The notes beneath the pieces are model-generated. The model was not told the DNA's origin, searched no databases, and worked only from the letters and a program-made list of their open reading frames with translations. Position numbers and translations under genes: made by a program. Below, piece after piece: positions 52,598 to 63,446 of a DNA stretch of 64,000 nucleotides; within the stretch, counting starts at the first letter, position 1, and each line of letters starts with the position of its first letter. The stretch comes from Providencia manganoxydans (GTDB taxonomy: Bacteria > Pseudomonadota > Gammaproteobacteria > Enterobacterales > Enterobacteriaceae), in the NCBI RefSeq assembly GCF_016618195.1, contig NZ_CP067099.1:2976001-3040000 (forward strand), written 5' to 3'.

Positions 52598-55216
52598 TTA
52601 GCTCTCAAGCGCTTTAGTGACTTTTTCAAATAGATCACCAGAAAGATTATCTAGACCTTTTAGCTGTTCTAAAGTATTGCGCATCAAGTTTTGGCGTTTT
52701 TCATCAAAACGCTTCAAACGGATCAGAGGCTCAATCAGTCGTGAAGCCACCTGTGGATTACGCGTATTTAGATCGACTAAGATTTCATACAAGAATTGAT
52801 AACCACTACCATCCAGTGCATGGAATGCTGCTGGATTGCCTGAAGTAAATGCACCAACCAATGAACGGACTCGGTTTGGGTTACTCATGGTGAAAGAGCG
52901 GTGATTTAACAGGCTACGCACTGTTTCCAGCACATCAGCAGCTGGACGACTGCCTTGCAAGGTAAACCATTTATCCATGACCAAGCCATCATGATGCCAG
53001 CGTTCATCAAACTCAGCCATTAACTCAGCTAAACATGGCAATTGAGATTCACTCGCTGCGGTCAATGCCGCTAATGAATCTGTCATATTATCTGCACTAT
53101 AGAACTGTTTAGAGACAAGTTTATCTGCGAGTGGTTGATCATCCCCTGCCGCAATGTATTGCAAGCACACATTACGTAAAGCACGTTTAGCAATATCTTG
53201 ATGATCAACACGGTAACCATCAATTTGGATTGACTGATAAACCGCTAAAAACTCATCAGCCATTCCTACCGCTAATTGGTGAGCAATAAAATCAGCAACA
53301 GCATGAATCGCATCTGGGTCGATGATTTGGAAAGACTCCGCCATCTCATTTTCGGAAGGCAAAGTTAAAATCAACGCCGCTAAAGCAGGATCAATATTAT
53401 CGCTCAGTAGAACAGCTCTAAACGCATCAATAACATGCTCAGGCAATATCAGTGTTTTGCCTGCTTGATAATGCTCGACATTGATCTTCACATAATTACT
53501 AATCAATTGCTGAGCGGCATCCCAACGAGAAAATTCATTGCTGGCGTACTGCATTAAAAATGCCAGTTGCTCATCACTGTATGGATAGTCCAATTTTACT
53601 GGTGCTGAAAACTCACGTAGCAGAGAAGGTACGGGACGACTTGTGACTACATCAAACGTAAAACTTTGTGACTCTTGGGTGATATTTAAAACCGAGTTTA
53701 CTGGACTACCGAGATGTTGTAATGGAATAACCTCGCCATCTTCACCATACAGTTCGATATCTAATGGAATATGTAATGGATGTTTCTCTGATTGATCCGC
53801 GGTTGGCGGGGTCATCTGACTGACATGCAAGACATATTGCTGTTTTTCTGGGAAATATTCATCGCGAACAGTAAGAATTGGCGTACCTGATTGGCTATAC
53901 CAACGACGGAATAGAGAAAGATCGACATTCGAGGCATCTTCCATTGCCTGCACAAAATCATCACAGGTCGCTGCGCTACCATCATGGCGATGAACATATA
54001 ACTGTATCCCTGCTTGGAACATCTCTTCGCCTAATAGCGTGTGGATCATGCGGATCACTTCAGAACCTTTTTCATATACCGTTAACGTATAGAAGTTGTT
54101 CATTTCGATCACTTTCTCGGGGCGAATTGGATGAGCCATTGGGCTAGCATCTTCAGCAAACTGAGCCGCTCGCATCACTTTAACGTTATTAATCCGATTA
54201 ACCGAGCGAGATCCCAAATCGGAACTAAACTCTTGATCACGGAAAACGGTTAACCCTTCTTTAAGACTTAATTGGAACCAATCACGACAAGTAATACGGT
54301 TACCAGTCCAATTATGAAAATATTCATGACCAATAACAGATTCAATATTTAAATAATCTTTGTCTGTCGCTGTTTCACTTTTAGCGAGTACATATTTTGA
54401 GTTGAAAACATTTAGACCTTTGTTTTCCATTGCCCCCATATTAAAGAAGTCAACGGCAACAATCATATAAATATCAAGGTCATATTCAAGGCCAAAACGC
54501 TCTTCATCCCACTTCATGGCATTTTTTAGCGATTGCATAGCCCATGGCGCACGGTCAAGATTGCCTTTATCGACAAATAGTTCAAGCGCCACTTCGCGGC
54601 CAGTACGTGTAACAAAGGTATCCCTAAGAACATCAAAATCCCCTGCTACTAACGCAAACAAATAACTTGGTTTTGGGAATGGATCTTGCCATTTTACCCA
54701 ATGGCGACCATCTTCTAATATGCCATCCGCAATGCGGTTACCATTTGATAATAAATAAGGATAGCGTTGTCGATCCGCCGTAATTGTAGTCGTGTAACGT
54801 GCTAACACATCAGGGCGATCTAAATAATAGGTGATATGACGAAAGCCTTCCGCTTCACACTGAGTACACAGTGCATCACCAGAAACATATAACCCTTCTA
54901 ATGCGGTATTTTTTTCAGGACTAATTTCATTAACAATACGCAAAGTGAAGGATTCAGGCAACGATGACAGCACCAATTTACTATCTTGTTCTTGATAATC
55001 AGCCCATGCATGGCCATTTACTTCAACACTGATTAATTGCAAATCTTCACCGTGAAGCTCAAGCGTGGAAGAGTTCACATTCAGTCGTTTGACTTGGCTC
55101 ACTGCCGTGACAACTGTTTTTGCAGGATCGAGATTAAAATCAAGGTCAATTTCTGAGATGGTGTAATCAGGGGCTTGATAGTCCTGACGATATTTCGCTT
55201 GTCGCAACTGGGTCAT
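52598..55216 (-). CDS. pepN: Aminopeptidase N
   Basis: An 872-aa M1 zinc aminopeptidase, close to E. coli PepN (870 aa). The exopeptidase motif GAMEN (FNMGAMENKGLNVFN) is followed by the zinc site HEYFHNWTGNRITC with the third ligand Glu in LKEGLTVFRDQE. There is no signal peptide, so it is cytoplasmic. It trims N-terminal residues, especially Ala, Lys, Arg and Leu, in peptide breakdown. It is divergent from pncB over about 520 bp, and the E. coli ssu operon that lies here is absent. Confidence 0.97.
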   Translation of the reverse strand: MTQLRQAKYRQDYQAPDYTISEIDLDFNLDPAKTVVTAVSQVKRLNVNSSTLELHGEDLQLISVEVNGHAWADYQEQDSKLVLSSLPESFTLRIVNEISPEKNTALEGLYVSGDALCTQCEAEGFRHITYYLDRPDVLARYTTTITADRQRYPYLLSNGNRIADGILEDGRHWVKWQDPFPKPSYLFALVAGDFDVLRDTFVTRTGREVALELFVDKGNLDRAPWAMQSLKNAMKWDEERFGLEYDLDIYMIVAVDFFNMGAMENKGLNVFNSKYVLAKSETATDKDYLNIESVIGHEYFHNWTGNRITCRDWFQLSLKEGLTVFRDQEFSSDLGSRSVNRINNVKVMRAAQFAEDASPMAHPIRPEKVIEMNNFYTLTVYEKGSEVIRMIHTLLGEEMFQAGIQLYVHRHDGSAATCDDFVQAMEDASNVDLSLFRRWYSQSGTPILTVRDEYFPEKQQYVLHVSQMTPPTADQSEKHPLHIPLDIELYGEDGEVIPLQHLGSPVNSVLNITQESQSFTFDVVTSRPVPSLLREFSAPVKLDYPYSDEQLAFLMQYASNEFSRWDAAQQLISNYVKINVEHYQAGKTLILPEHVIDAFRAVLLSDNIDPALAALILTLPSENEMAESFQIIDPDAIHAVADFIAHQLAVGMADEFLAVYQSIQIDGYRVDHQDIAKRALRNVCLQYIAAGDDQPLADKLVSKQFYSADNMTDSLAALTAASESQLPCLAELMAEFDERWHHDGLVMDKWFTLQGSRPAADVLETVRSLLNHRSFTMSNPNRVRSLVGAFTSGNPAAFHALDGSGYQFLYEILVDLNTRNPQVASRLIEPLIRLKRFDEKRQNLMRNTLEQLKGLDNLSGDLFEKVTKALES

Positions 55217-55269
55217 AAGTAACCTTTTTAATTCGTAAATTCGATATCGTAGTTTTCTCTTTGTTTTTT

Positions 55270-55376
55270 ATACTCTTAATAGTTCGAGATGCAGCTAGGC
55301 GAAATGTGGGTGAATCTAGTCACTATGTTTTAAAACAATGCCTTAAAAAGTACTGCAACTTGAAGTATACGAGTAT
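55270..55376. repeat. ERIC-like repeat between pepN and pncB
   Basis: Left end ATACTCTTAATAGTTCGAGA and right end CAACTTGAAGTATACGAGTA, about 107 bp apart. They match the inverted ends of the ERIC-like family in this window. The interior GTGGGTGAATCTAGTCACTA partly matches the ERIC core. Confidence 0.65.
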
Positions 55377-55734
55377 TCATACTATACGCTGCTACAGCTC
55401 TCTTGCCTATGATCAGGCTTTTAAAAACCATTTTCTGCATGACTCATCATTTCTAGACTCTAGTATCAACAATTGTTAAAAATTGGTTTGTTCGTTGATG
55501 CTATAACGCTGTTAAATAGAAAATTACGTGTTAGTATCATTTCATACTTTAATGGCCCAATATGTATATATTAACGTTTATTAAATAATATTATCGTTTG
55601 GGTAAGAAATTGGAAATGCGATACCAGCAATGAATGATCAATTTGACTTCTATCTTCTAGCAAAATGGGTATACTTTTCCAACTTTAACGATTTAGCTAA
55701 TAAGTAGATAGCTCCGCGAGGACGCCTGCGCGCC
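55377..55734. other. pncB upstream region
   Basis: About 360 bp between the ERIC-like repeat and pncB. It is AT-rich and I find no ORF. A CGAGG ribosome-site-like element lies before pncB, but at a long distance from the ATG. No convincing NadR palindrome was recognised. Confidence 0.4.
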
Positions 55735-56949
55735 ATGAATCTAGACGCTACCCCGATTATTACATCACTGCTCGACACTGATGCTTATAAGCTTCATATG
55801 CAGCAGGCCGTGTTTCACCATTACAGCCAAGTTCCGGTTGTTGCCGAGTTCCGTTGCCGTAGTAGTGAAATTTTAGGCACCTATGCCAATGAAATCCGCC
55901 AACAAGTGCAATTAATGGCAGACCTCTCCCTAACCAAGGAAGAGTTCCATTACTTAAGTAGCCTACCTTTCTTTAAAGAGGACTACCTCACATGGCTGAA
56001 ACAATTCCATTTCAAACCAGAGCAAGTCGATATCTCGACCACTGATGATGGGCAATTAGCTATTCGCATCAGTGGACCATGGGTCGAAGTGATTATGTGG
56101 GAAGTTCCCCTACTAGCTCTCGTCAGTGAAATTGTTCAACGCGATAGACATCCGCAAATTACTGCGGATGATGCTGTAAAACAGCTAAAAAAATTACTTA
56201 CAGTGTTTTATAGCCAAGCGGAAGAGGATCATATCGACCTCAGCCGTTTCAAATTAATGGACTTTGGCACCCGTCGTCGTTTTTCATATGATGTACAATC
56301 CGCGATCGTGTCTGTGCTCAAAAAGGAATTCCCTTACCTTGTTGGAACAAGCAACTATAAGTTAGCTCATGAACTTGGACTCTCCCCTGTCGGGACACAA
56401 GCACATGAATGGTTCCAAGCTCACCAACAAATTAGCCCTGAGTTAGCCAATAGCCAAATAGCAGCTTTACAAAGCTGGCTTGATGAATATCCAGATCAAC
56501 TTGGTATTGCTTTAACCGATTGTATCACCATGGATGCGTTCTTGCGCGATTTTGATGCCGATTTTGCGAAGCGCTACCAAGGATTACGCCATGATTCAGG
56601 TGATCCTATTGAATGGGGAGAAAAAGCGATTGCCCATTATGAAAAATTGGGTATCGATCCAATGAGCAAAACCTTGGTATTTTCCGATAGCCTTGATCTG
56701 CAAAAATCCTTAGAGCTTTATCGTTATTTCCACAAACGCATCAATCTGGTGTTTGGTATTGGTACGCGATTAACCTGCAATATACCCGGCGTTATTCCAT
56801 TGAATATCGTCATTAAATTGGTTGAGTGTAATGGCAAACCCGTCGCTAAACTTTCTGATAGCCCGGGTAAAACCATTTGTGAAGATGATGAGTTCGTCAA
56901 TCAGCTACGTAAAGCATTTGACCTACCAAAAATGGAAAAAGCCTGTTAA
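55735..56949 (+). CDS. pncB: Nicotinate phosphoribosyltransferase
   Basis: A 404-aa PncB (400 aa in E. coli). It joins nicotinate and PRPP to nicotinate mononucleotide, with ATP hydrolysis, in NAD salvage. Signature segments are [20 protein letters not shown] at residues 11-30, the [15 protein letters not shown] stretch near 180 with the conserved HisLys-type phosphate site, and [14 protein letters not shown] near 284. It lies upstream of asnS as in E. coli, with a hairpin (GTGTGATGCCT with AGGCATCACAC, 56967-57001) after the stop. Confidence 0.96.
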   Translation: MNLDATPIITSLLDTDAYKLHMQQAVFHHYSQVPVVAEFRCRSSEILGTYANEIRQQVQLMADLSLTKEEFHYLSSLPFFKEDYLTWLKQFHFKPEQVDISTTDDGQLAIRISGPWVEVIMWEVPLLALVSEIVQRDRHPQITADDAVKQLKKLLTVFYSQAEEDHIDLSRFKLMDFGTRRRFSYDVQSAIVSVLKKEFPYLVGTSNYKLAHELGLSPVGTQAHEWFQAHQQISPELANSQIAALQSWLDEYPDQLGIALTDCITMDAFLRDFDADFAKRYQGLRHDSGDPIEWGEKAIAHYEKLGIDPMSKTLVFSDSLDLQKSLELYRYFHKRINLVFGIGTRLTCNIPGVIPLNIVIKLVECNGKPVAKLSDSPGKTICEDDEFVNQLRKAFDLPKMEKAC

Positions 56950-56966
56950 TTCTTTTTTTCTTCCTT

Positions 56967-57001
56967 GTGTGATGCCTCTTACTACCATCTAGGCATCACA
57001 C
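56967..57001 (+). terminator. Hairpin after pncB
   Basis: A perfect 11-bp stem with a 13-base loop, 18 bases after the stop. A T-rich run precedes rather than follows the stem, so it may be an mRNA 3'-end stabiliser as much as a terminator. Confidence 0.5.
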
Positions 57002-57266
57002 AAAAATAGACTTCTTCTTGCTATTCAGATATGAATTAGGTTATAGCTAAACCTGTTTGTTCCTTTATAGTGCAAAAGATAGTGCAAAAGTCGCGATTTT
57101 TTACTTGTTTCCTGCCCCACTGCAAGTAACATAGAAAGTCGAACCTGATATATCGCATTTCAGGAACACAAATACGTTCACTGGGCTATAAATAAGCATT
57201 AAATGCCTATTAAGCGCAGTGAAAATATCATTATTTATTTCGTTTATATAAAAGAGAGTAATTTTT

Positions 57267-58667
57267 ATGATCGTAGCGCCTGTAGTCGATGTACTGCAAG
57301 GCCGTGTGGCGGTTGGCTCTGAAGTCACCGTTCAAGGCTGGGTACGTACAAGGAGAGATTCAAATGCTGGTTTTTCTTTCCTCGCCGTTTATGACGGTTC
57401 CTGCTTCAATCCATTACAGGCTGTCATCAATAATAATTTATCCAATTATAACGACGAAGTACTGCATTTAACGACAGGTTGTTCTGTTGAGGTCACGGGG
57501 ATCGTCAAAGAGTCACCAGGCCAAGGCCAATCTTTTGAAATGGATGCAACCGCAGTGAAGGTAGTGGGTTGGGTTGAAGATCCTGACACATACCCAATGG
57601 CAGCAAAACGTCATAGCGTTGAATACCTTCGTGAAACAGCACATTTACGCCCACGTACTAACTTAATCGGCGCTGTTGCTCGTGTTCGTCACACCCTTGC
57701 ACAAGCATTGCATCGTTTCTTTGATGAACAAGGCTATTTTTGGGTTTCAACCCCAATAATTACCGCATCAGATACCGAAGGCGCAGGTGAAATGTTCCGC
57801 GTTTCAACGCTGGACTATAACAACCTGCCACGTAACGATAAAGGCGAAGTTGATTTCAGTGAGGACTTTTTCGGCAAAGAAGCGTTCTTAACGGTATCAG
57901 GTCAGCTGAACGGTGAAGCTTATGCAACTGCACTGAGCAAAGTTTATACTTTCGGCCCTACCTTCCGCGCGGAAAACTCCAATACTAGCCGTCACTTGGC
58001 TGAGTTTTGGATGGTTGAGCCTGAAGTTGCATTTGCTAACCTTGATGATGTCGCGGGTCTCGCTGAGCAAATGCTGAAGTTTGTCTTCAAAGCTGCGCTG
58101 GATGAACGTCGTGATGACCTAGAGTTCTTTGCTCAACGTGTTGATAAAGAAGTTATCAATCGCTTAGAAAGCTTTGTAAGCTCAGATTTTGCTCAAGTAG
58201 ACTACACTGATGCCATCAAGATCTTAGAAAATTGTGGCCAGAAATTTGAAAACCCAGTTTACTGGGGCGTCGATATGTCTTCCGAACACGAGCGCTATTT
58301 AGCTGAGCAACACTTTAAAGCGCCTGTTGTCGTTAAAAACTACCCGAAAGATATTAAAGCTTTCTATATGCGTCTTAACGAAGATGGCAAAACCGTGGCA
58401 GCAATGGACGTTCTGGCACCGGGTATTGGTGAAATCATCGGTGGCTCACAACGTGAGGAGCGCCTTGATATGTTAGATGCACGCCTTGCTGAGATGGGTA
58501 TGAATAAAGAAGATTACTGGTGGTACCGTGATCTGCGCCGTTACGGCACCGTGCCTCATTCAGGTTTCGGTCTTGGTTTTGAACGCTTAGTGGCTTATGT
58601 CACTGGTGTAGGTAACGTTCGTGAAGTGATCCCATTCCCACGTACCCCAAGAAATGCTGCATTCTAA
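57267..58667 (+). CDS. asnS: Asparaginyl-tRNA synthetase
   Basis: A 466-aa class IIb aminoacyl-tRNA synthetase, the same length as in E. coli. An N-terminal OB-fold anticodon-binding domain (about residues 15-100, [20 protein letters not shown]) precedes the catalytic core. Motif 2 is [20 protein letters not shown] and motif 3 is [17 protein letters not shown]. It charges tRNA-Asn with asparagine. It has its own upstream region of about 300 bp and a perfect 11-bp terminator stem downstream. Confidence 0.98.
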   Translation: MIVAPVVDVLQGRVAVGSEVTVQGWVRTRRDSNAGFSFLAVYDGSCFNPLQAVINNNLSNYNDEVLHLTTGCSVEVTGIVKESPGQGQSFEMDATAVKVVGWVEDPDTYPMAAKRHSVEYLRETAHLRPRTNLIGAVARVRHTLAQALHRFFDEQGYFWVSTPIITASDTEGAGEMFRVSTLDYNNLPRNDKGEVDFSEDFFGKEAFLTVSGQLNGEAYATALSKVYTFGPTFRAENSNTSRHLAEFWMVEPEVAFANLDDVAGLAEQMLKFVFKAALDERRDDLEFFAQRVDKEVINRLESFVSSDFAQVDYTDAIKILENCGQKFENPVYWGVDMSSEHERYLAEQHFKAPVVVKNYPKDIKAFYMRLNEDGKTVAAMDVLAPGIGEIIGGSQREERLDMLDARLAEMGMNKEDYWWYRDLRRYGTVPHSGFGLGFERLVAYVTGVGNVREVIPFPRTPRNAAF

Positions 58668-58683
58668 TTCTTAACATCTATTC

Positions 58684-58724
58684 AATATCGGGCTGTTTTA
58701 TGCTTAATAGCCCGATATTATTTT
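58684..58724 (+). terminator. asnS terminator
   Basis: AATATCGGGCT and AGCCCGATATT form a perfect 11-bp stem with a 14-base loop, followed by ATTTTAG. Confidence 0.75.
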
Positions 58725-59197
58725 AGTTCATTAATGACTTCCCTTTATTATATTTGTTATCTGCATCACACTATTGCTTATATAGTTCAATAAATCACCT
58801 ATTCGTGAGTGCCATTTACCTTAGCTAAGAAAAATCTGCTTTTCTCATCATTTTTTCGGTTTTCTTTGGATAAATCTATTACTTATCCCTCTCCAACTTG
58901 TTCAAAAAAAGCTCAATTTGACCTTTGAAAAAGTTCCCTAAATTTTGTAATTATTTTTAAACTGGTCAAACCTGTGGTTATTTTTTATTCTATTTTTTAC
59001 ATTTAGAAACACCTTGTTACCATTTGTTTCAGAATCTTTATTTTTGTAGCACTTTGAGGGTAGATAAATTTATTTAGCAATGGAACACTGGACGCCGACA
59101 TAGACGACACTAATCTCTCATAAATAGTTCCAATTATTTTTGCGAATTATTTTTGGCAGTGGCAGGTGTCCGAATAACACCAATGAGGGTAATAATA
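58725..59197. promoter_or_regulatory. Porin gene control region with OmpR-like elements
   Basis: About 470 bp upstream of the porin gene without an ORF. The segment near 58995-59031 contains TTTACATTTAGAAACA and CTTGTTACCATTTGTTTCA, similar in composition and spacing to OmpR boxes of ompF/ompC. A long untranslated leader probably follows. The site assignment is by resemblance only. Confidence 0.4.
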
Positions 59198-60334
59198 ATG
59201 ATGAAACGCAATATTCTTGCAATGGTTATCCCAGCTCTGTTGGCTGCCGGCGCAGCAAACGCAGCTGAAGTATACAACAAAGATGGCAACAAATTAGACG
59301 TTTACGGTAAAGTTGACGTTCGTCACTATTTTGCTTCTGCTGACAAAGGCAAGAAAAGCGAAGATGGCGACGATTCACGTGTTCGTTTAGGTGTTAAAGG
59401 TGACACTCAAATCACTGACCAACTGACTGGTTTCGGTCGTTTCGAGTGGGAAACTAAGACTAACAAGTCTGAAAGCAACAACGAAAACAAAAACCGTCTA
59501 GCATATGCTGGTTTGAAATTTGCTGACTTCGGTTCAATCGACTACGGCCGTAACTACGGTGTTGTCTATGACACCAACGCATGGACCGACGTATTCCCAC
59601 TGTGGGGCGCGGACACTATGGCTCAGACTGACAACTTCATGACTAGCCGTAACCGTAACCTGTTAACTTACCGTAACAACAATGCTTTCGGTTATGTTGA
59701 TGGCCTGAGCTTTGCTCTGCAATATCAAGGTAAAAACGGCGACAACAACAAGTCTGGCGCTGGTATGGCTAAAGACAACGGCGACGGTTTCGGTTTGTCT
59801 ACCGCTTATGACTTAGGTTGGGGTGTAACACTGGGTGGTGGTTACTCAAGTTCTTCTCGTACTCCAAGCCAACAAGCAGGTTCAGTAACTACCGGTACTG
59901 GTACTAGCGCAAAAACTTACTACAGTGCAACGGGTGATCGTGCTCAAGCATGGAACGTTGGTGGTAAATTCGACGCTAACAACGTTTACTTAGCAGCTAT
60001 GTATGGCCAAACTCAGAATACATCTCGCTACGGTGACCTAGATCTGATCGCTAACAAAACTGAAAACGTTGAATTGGTGGCTCAGTACCTGTTCGACTTC
60101 GGTCTGAAACCATCTATCGGTTATAACCAATCTAAAGGTAAAAACTTAGGTAACGGTTACAACAACCAAGACCTAGTTAAATATATTTCTGTTGGTTCTT
60201 ACTACTACTTCAACAAAAATATGTCTGCAGTTGTTGATTACAAAATTAACCTGCTGAAAGACAATGACTTCACTAAAGAATACGGCATCAATACTGACAA
60301 CGTCGTTGGTCTGGGCCTAGTCTACCAATTCTAA
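59198..60334 (+). CDS. OmpF/OmpC-family trimeric porin
   Basis: A 378-aa general porin. A 22-residue signal peptide ([20 protein letters not shown], then NA) is followed by the mature start [18 protein letters not shown], a 16-stranded barrel and the terminal Phe in VGLGLVYQF. Loop 3, the constriction loop, contains [26 protein letters not shown] lies seven bases before ATG 59198. The position between asnS and aspC is that of E. coli ompF, but enterobacterial porin paralogues are hard to separate, so no symbol is given. Codon use is that of a highly expressed gene. Confidence 0.95.
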   Translation: MMKRNILAMVIPALLAAGAANAAEVYNKDGNKLDVYGKVDVRHYFASADKGKKSEDGDDSRVRLGVKGDTQITDQLTGFGRFEWETKTNKSESNNENKNRLAYAGLKFADFGSIDYGRNYGVVYDTNAWTDVFPLWGADTMAQTDNFMTSRNRNLLTYRNNNAFGYVDGLSFALQYQGKNGDNNKSGAGMAKDNGDGFGLSTAYDLGWGVTLGGGYSSSSRTPSQQAGSVTTGTGTSAKTYYSATGDRAQAWNVGGKFDANNVYLAAMYGQTQNTSRYGDLDLIANKTENVELVAQYLFDFGLKPSIGYNQSKGKNLGNGYNNQDLVKYISVGSYYYFNKNMSAVVDYKINLLKDNDFTKEYGINTDNVVGLGLVYQF

Positions 60335-60380
60335 TTATTGTTTAAACAATAATTTAGATAGCAGTGAAATCTGTTTTTGA

Positions 60381-60407
60381 AAAGCAACGCTTCGGCGTTG
60401 CTTTTTT
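60381..60407 (+). terminator. Porin gene terminator
   Basis: GCAACGC and GCGTTGC around a TTCG loop, extended by flanking AAA/TTT pairs and followed by six T. Confidence 0.92.
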
Positions 60408-60502
60408 ATTGTTCACTAAATGCACTTCAGTAAACAATCGTTTATTAAATATAAGGCTCCATCCTCAGAACCAACTATCCCCATACCTCCTGTTTTTCGT
60501 AA

Positions 60503-61546
60503 TTAGCTTAAATTTTTTGCCAACGCATTACGACTAACCCGCAATGGATTTAGCGTATTTTGAATAAATTGTGTATCTTTTGCTAATTTATAGTTTTCCC
60601 CAACAAAATATTCTTTGGCACTTGCATCCCCTTTAGCCATATAAAGGATCCATGCAGTTGTTATCCCAGCAAACTCATTGTCCACCAAAGGCCTTAACGG
60701 GCTAAAGTGTGTTGCTGTCAGCGCTGTAGCTCCCCATGCAGGAACTTTCTTTATTAAAGGCAACAACCATAAACTAGGCCATGTAAAAGGTGGAACGACG
60801 ACATCTGCCAAACCTGTCAATAATAGTGTCGGCTTCTTCACGGTTCCTCCCATAGCTAAAGGGCCTGGCTCAATAGATAGAGCCCCTGAAATACCGATAT
60901 CAGAGTCAACCATAGCCAGTGCTTCGTCCGATAGACTTGCCGTTCGCAATGTCGCATGCCCTCCAGCGGAGTGCCCTGCAACGATACTATTTGCCAGATC
61001 GACCTTCCCATAGACAGGGGAATCAGGATCTCGATTCATTTGACTCAAAGAAAGGAAACCAAGCAGATGCATCGCAATAGTTGAATTAATAAAATTTGAG
61101 CTGATCACCACAATAAATCCATAGCTAGCCCAATGCGTTATCATCTCGGTATAATGCCCCTGATTCGATAAAATTCCTCCCACAAAGTTGATTACGGGGA
61201 GTTTTTCAAGGTTTGAAATATCTGATGGGTAATAAATACTGGTAGAAATAGGATCACCAAAACCATAAGGAAATGAGTCGTTGCATTTGATGTCAGAAAA
61301 TGGAACTGCTAATTTAGATAGAAGCCCTACTAAGCCTCGGCAATCACCCATTACAGCGTTCGTAGAGACATCATGTAGCCCTACAATTCTAGCAAATTGT
61401 TCATTAGCCAAACCATACGCTTTTACCAATAGTGATTTAGGATTAACCTCATCACCCAATTGGTGCATTGGATCTGTTACAACCTCTGATTGCTCTAGCA
61501 CCTCCCTAACACGATGATCTAACTCATTGTTGATATTATTTTTCAT
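60503..61546 (-). CDS. Serine alpha/beta hydrolase (chlorophyllase/cutinase-like)
   Basis: About 347 aa from the ATG at 61546. It has an alpha/beta-hydrolase fold with the nucleophile elbow GHSAGGHATLRTAS. An upstream oxyanion-hole region reads VINFVGGILSNQGHYTEMIT, with SYGFIVVISSNF. A later Asp lies in LLTGLADVVVPP, and a candidate His in TATHFSPLRP. These resemble chlorophyllase/dienelactone-hydrolase-like and polyester-hydrolase-like enzymes. No clear Sec signal peptide is present. It is inserted between the porin and aspC genes, which are neighbours in E. coli. Substrate unknown; an esterase role is inferred. Confidence 0.7.
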   Translation of the reverse strand: MKNNINNELDHRVREVLEQSEVVTDPMHQLGDEVNPKSLLVKAYGLANEQFARIVGLHDVSTNAVMGDCRGLVGLLSKLAVPFSDIKCNDSFPYGFGDPISTSIYYPSDISNLEKLPVINFVGGILSNQGHYTEMITHWASYGFIVVISSNFINSTIAMHLLGFLSLSQMNRDPDSPVYGKVDLANSIVAGHSAGGHATLRTASLSDEALAMVDSDIGISGALSIEPGPLAMGGTVKKPTLLLTGLADVVVPPFTWPSLWLLPLIKKVPAWGATALTATHFSPLRPLVDNEFAGITTAWILYMAKGDASAKEYFVGENYKLAKDTQFIQNTLNPLRVSRNALAKNLS

Positions 61547-62053
61547 AAATATACCCACTGGTTTATTAGTAAGAAATCTTCTATACGAATTATTATTCTT
61601 TGAATAATTCGAACACCTGTACATTTGGTAAAAATATCTTCTAAAACATCTTGTTCAGTATTTTCCGAGCGACTACCACTAGCAGTATTACCAGCTACGC
61701 AAGAAAAGAAACCATGAAAAATGGAAGGGATATTAAAAAAAAATCAACGGGTTGTTCAAAGATTAAGTCACTATTCACAACAAATCGCTGGTAATAAAAA
61801 GAAGCAATGTTGATGGATAGAAGCATCTCGTAATAAACATTTTTTAGGGTTCAAGATAAGATTTTTAGATAAATGTAACCGCTCTTCTAATAACACTGCC
61901 TTTTGTGCTATTTATGGTCATATTGCATACAATTTATATCTATATCACAAGATCTTGCCAATTTTTGGCAAAACGGTTGGCAAATTGTTTTCTGCGCGTT
62001 AACCTGAGCATTCAACATTTTCGGCTTAACAACTGAGCTTTGGAATCGACAAC
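61547..62053. other. aspC upstream region
   Basis: About 500 bp between the divergent hydrolase and aspC genes. It should contain both promoters. I see no supported ORF, repeat or operator. A run of nine A lies near 61735-61743. Confidence 0.4.
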
Positions 62054-63244
62054 ATGTTTGAAAAAATTACTGCTGCTCCTGCTGACCCTATTTTAGGCCT
62101 TGCTGATAGTTTCCGTGCTGATCCTCGTGATAATAAAATTAACCTCGGTATCGGCGTCTACAAAGACGAATCAGGTAAAACCCCTGTATTAGACACAGTT
62201 AAAAAAGCAGAGAAATTTCTGCTAGAAAACGAAAACACCAAAAACTATCTTGCCATCAGTGGTATGCCAGAATTCGGTCGTGTGACCCAAGAGCTGCTAT
62301 TTGGCAAAGATCATGAAATTGTCACCTCTAAACGTGCTCGTACTGCACAAGCTCCGGGTGGTACAGGCGCACTGCGTATCGCAGCAGATTTTATCGCTAA
62401 CCAAACCAATGCAAAACGTGTTTGGATCAGTAATCCAACTTGGCCAAACCATAAAAACATTTTTGAAGCCGCTGGGTTAGAAGTCCTCACGTATAACTAT
62501 TATGATGCAGCAAGCCATGGAATGGATTTTGCTGGTATGCTTAATAGCCTTGCTTCTGCGGTTGCAGGGGATGTCATTGTGCTGCACGGTTGCTGCCATA
62601 ACCCAACCGGTATTGATCCAACTTCTGAGCAATGGGCTAAATTATCCACCCTGTGTGCAGAAAAAGGTCTACTCCCTGTATTTGATTTTGCCTATCAAGG
62701 TTTTGCAAAAGGCTTAGAGGAAGATGCGGAAGGTCTGCGTATCTTTACCAAAGAAAACCCTGAAATGATCGTCGCGAGTTCTTACTCGAAAAACTTTGGC
62801 TTATACAATGAGCGTGTTGGTGCCTGTACGATTATCGCTAAAGACAGTGACAACGCAGAACGTGCATTTAGCCAAGCAAAAGCCGTTATTCGTGCTAACT
62901 ACTCAAACCCACCAGCACATGGTGCAGCAGTTGTTACGACTATTTTGTCTGATGAAGCACTAAAAGCTGAGTGGATCCAAGAATTGACCTCGATGCGTGA
63001 GCGTATTAAACGTATGCGCCAACTGCTAGTCAATACCCTTGAAGAAAAAGGCGCTAAGCAGGACTTCAGCTTCATTATAAACCAAAATGGTATGTTCTCC
63101 TTCAGTGGGCTAACAAAAGAGCAGGTAGAACGTTTACGTAGTGAATTTGGTATCTATGCAGTGAGCTCTGGACGTATTAACGTCGCAGGCCTAACACTTG
63201 AGAACATGGTTCCACTGTGTGACGCTATCGTTAAAGTAATCTAA
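62054..63244 (+). CDS. aspC: Aspartate aminotransferase
   Basis: A 396-aa class I PLP aminotransferase, the same length as E. coli AspC. It interconverts aspartate and 2-oxoglutarate with oxaloacetate and glutamate. The Schiff-base Lys246 lies in [16 protein letters not shown]. Substrate-binding [15 protein letters not shown] occurs near the N terminus, [13 protein letters not shown] near residue 177 and the C-terminal Arg in [10 protein letters not shown]. The paralogue TyrB is possible but the genome position is that of aspC. Confidence 0.96.
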   Translation: MFEKITAAPADPILGLADSFRADPRDNKINLGIGVYKDESGKTPVLDTVKKAEKFLLENENTKNYLAISGMPEFGRVTQELLFGKDHEIVTSKRARTAQAPGGTGALRIAADFIANQTNAKRVWISNPTWPNHKNIFEAAGLEVLTYNYYDAASHGMDFAGMLNSLASAVAGDVIVLHGCCHNPTGIDPTSEQWAKLSTLCAEKGLLPVFDFAYQGFAKGLEEDAEGLRIFTKENPEMIVASSYSKNFGLYNERVGACTIIAKDSDNAERAFSQAKAVIRANYSNPPAHGAAVVTTILSDEALKAEWIQELTSMRERIKRMRQLLVNTLEEKGAKQDFSFIINQNGMFSFSGLTKEQVERLRSEFGIYAVSSGRINVAGLTLENMVPLCDAIVKVI

Positions 63245-63246
63245 TT

Positions 63247-63373
63247 CTATACTCCAAATAATTCGAGTTGTAGTTAGAGCACCATTAAAGATGGACGGAG
63301 AGCATAGATATACATAGTGACTCTGTCAATATCGTGCAGTAGTAACGCTACAACTTGAAGTATGACGAGTATT
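63247..63373. repeat. ERIC-like repeat after aspC
   Basis: The best-preserved copy in the window, about 127 bp. The left end is TATACTCCAAATAATTCGAG with TTGTAG, and the right end CTACAACTTGAAGTATGACG with AGTAT; the ends are inverted repeats. It directly follows the aspC stop. Confidence 0.75.
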
Positions 63374-63402
63374 ATATAACGATTAAGATTTACGATGACA
63401 GG

Positions 63403-63437
63403 AATGCCCCTCTTGTGCAAACAGAGGGGCATTTTTT
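63403..63437. terminator. aspC/ycbL convergent terminator
   Basis: A perfect 11-bp stem (AATGCCCCTCT with AGAGGGGCATT) and a 9-base loop, followed on the plus strand by six T. It ends aspC transcription beyond the ERIC-like repeat and may also act on ycbL. Confidence 0.88.
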
Positions 63438-63446
63438 ATTAGTCTA

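Noticed and set aside
61560..61760. Open minus-strand sequence upstream of the hydrolase that could encode a short lipoprotein-like peptide
   Set aside because: No start codon in frame with a ribosome site and an interrupting stop; reading frames shift around a run of nine A.
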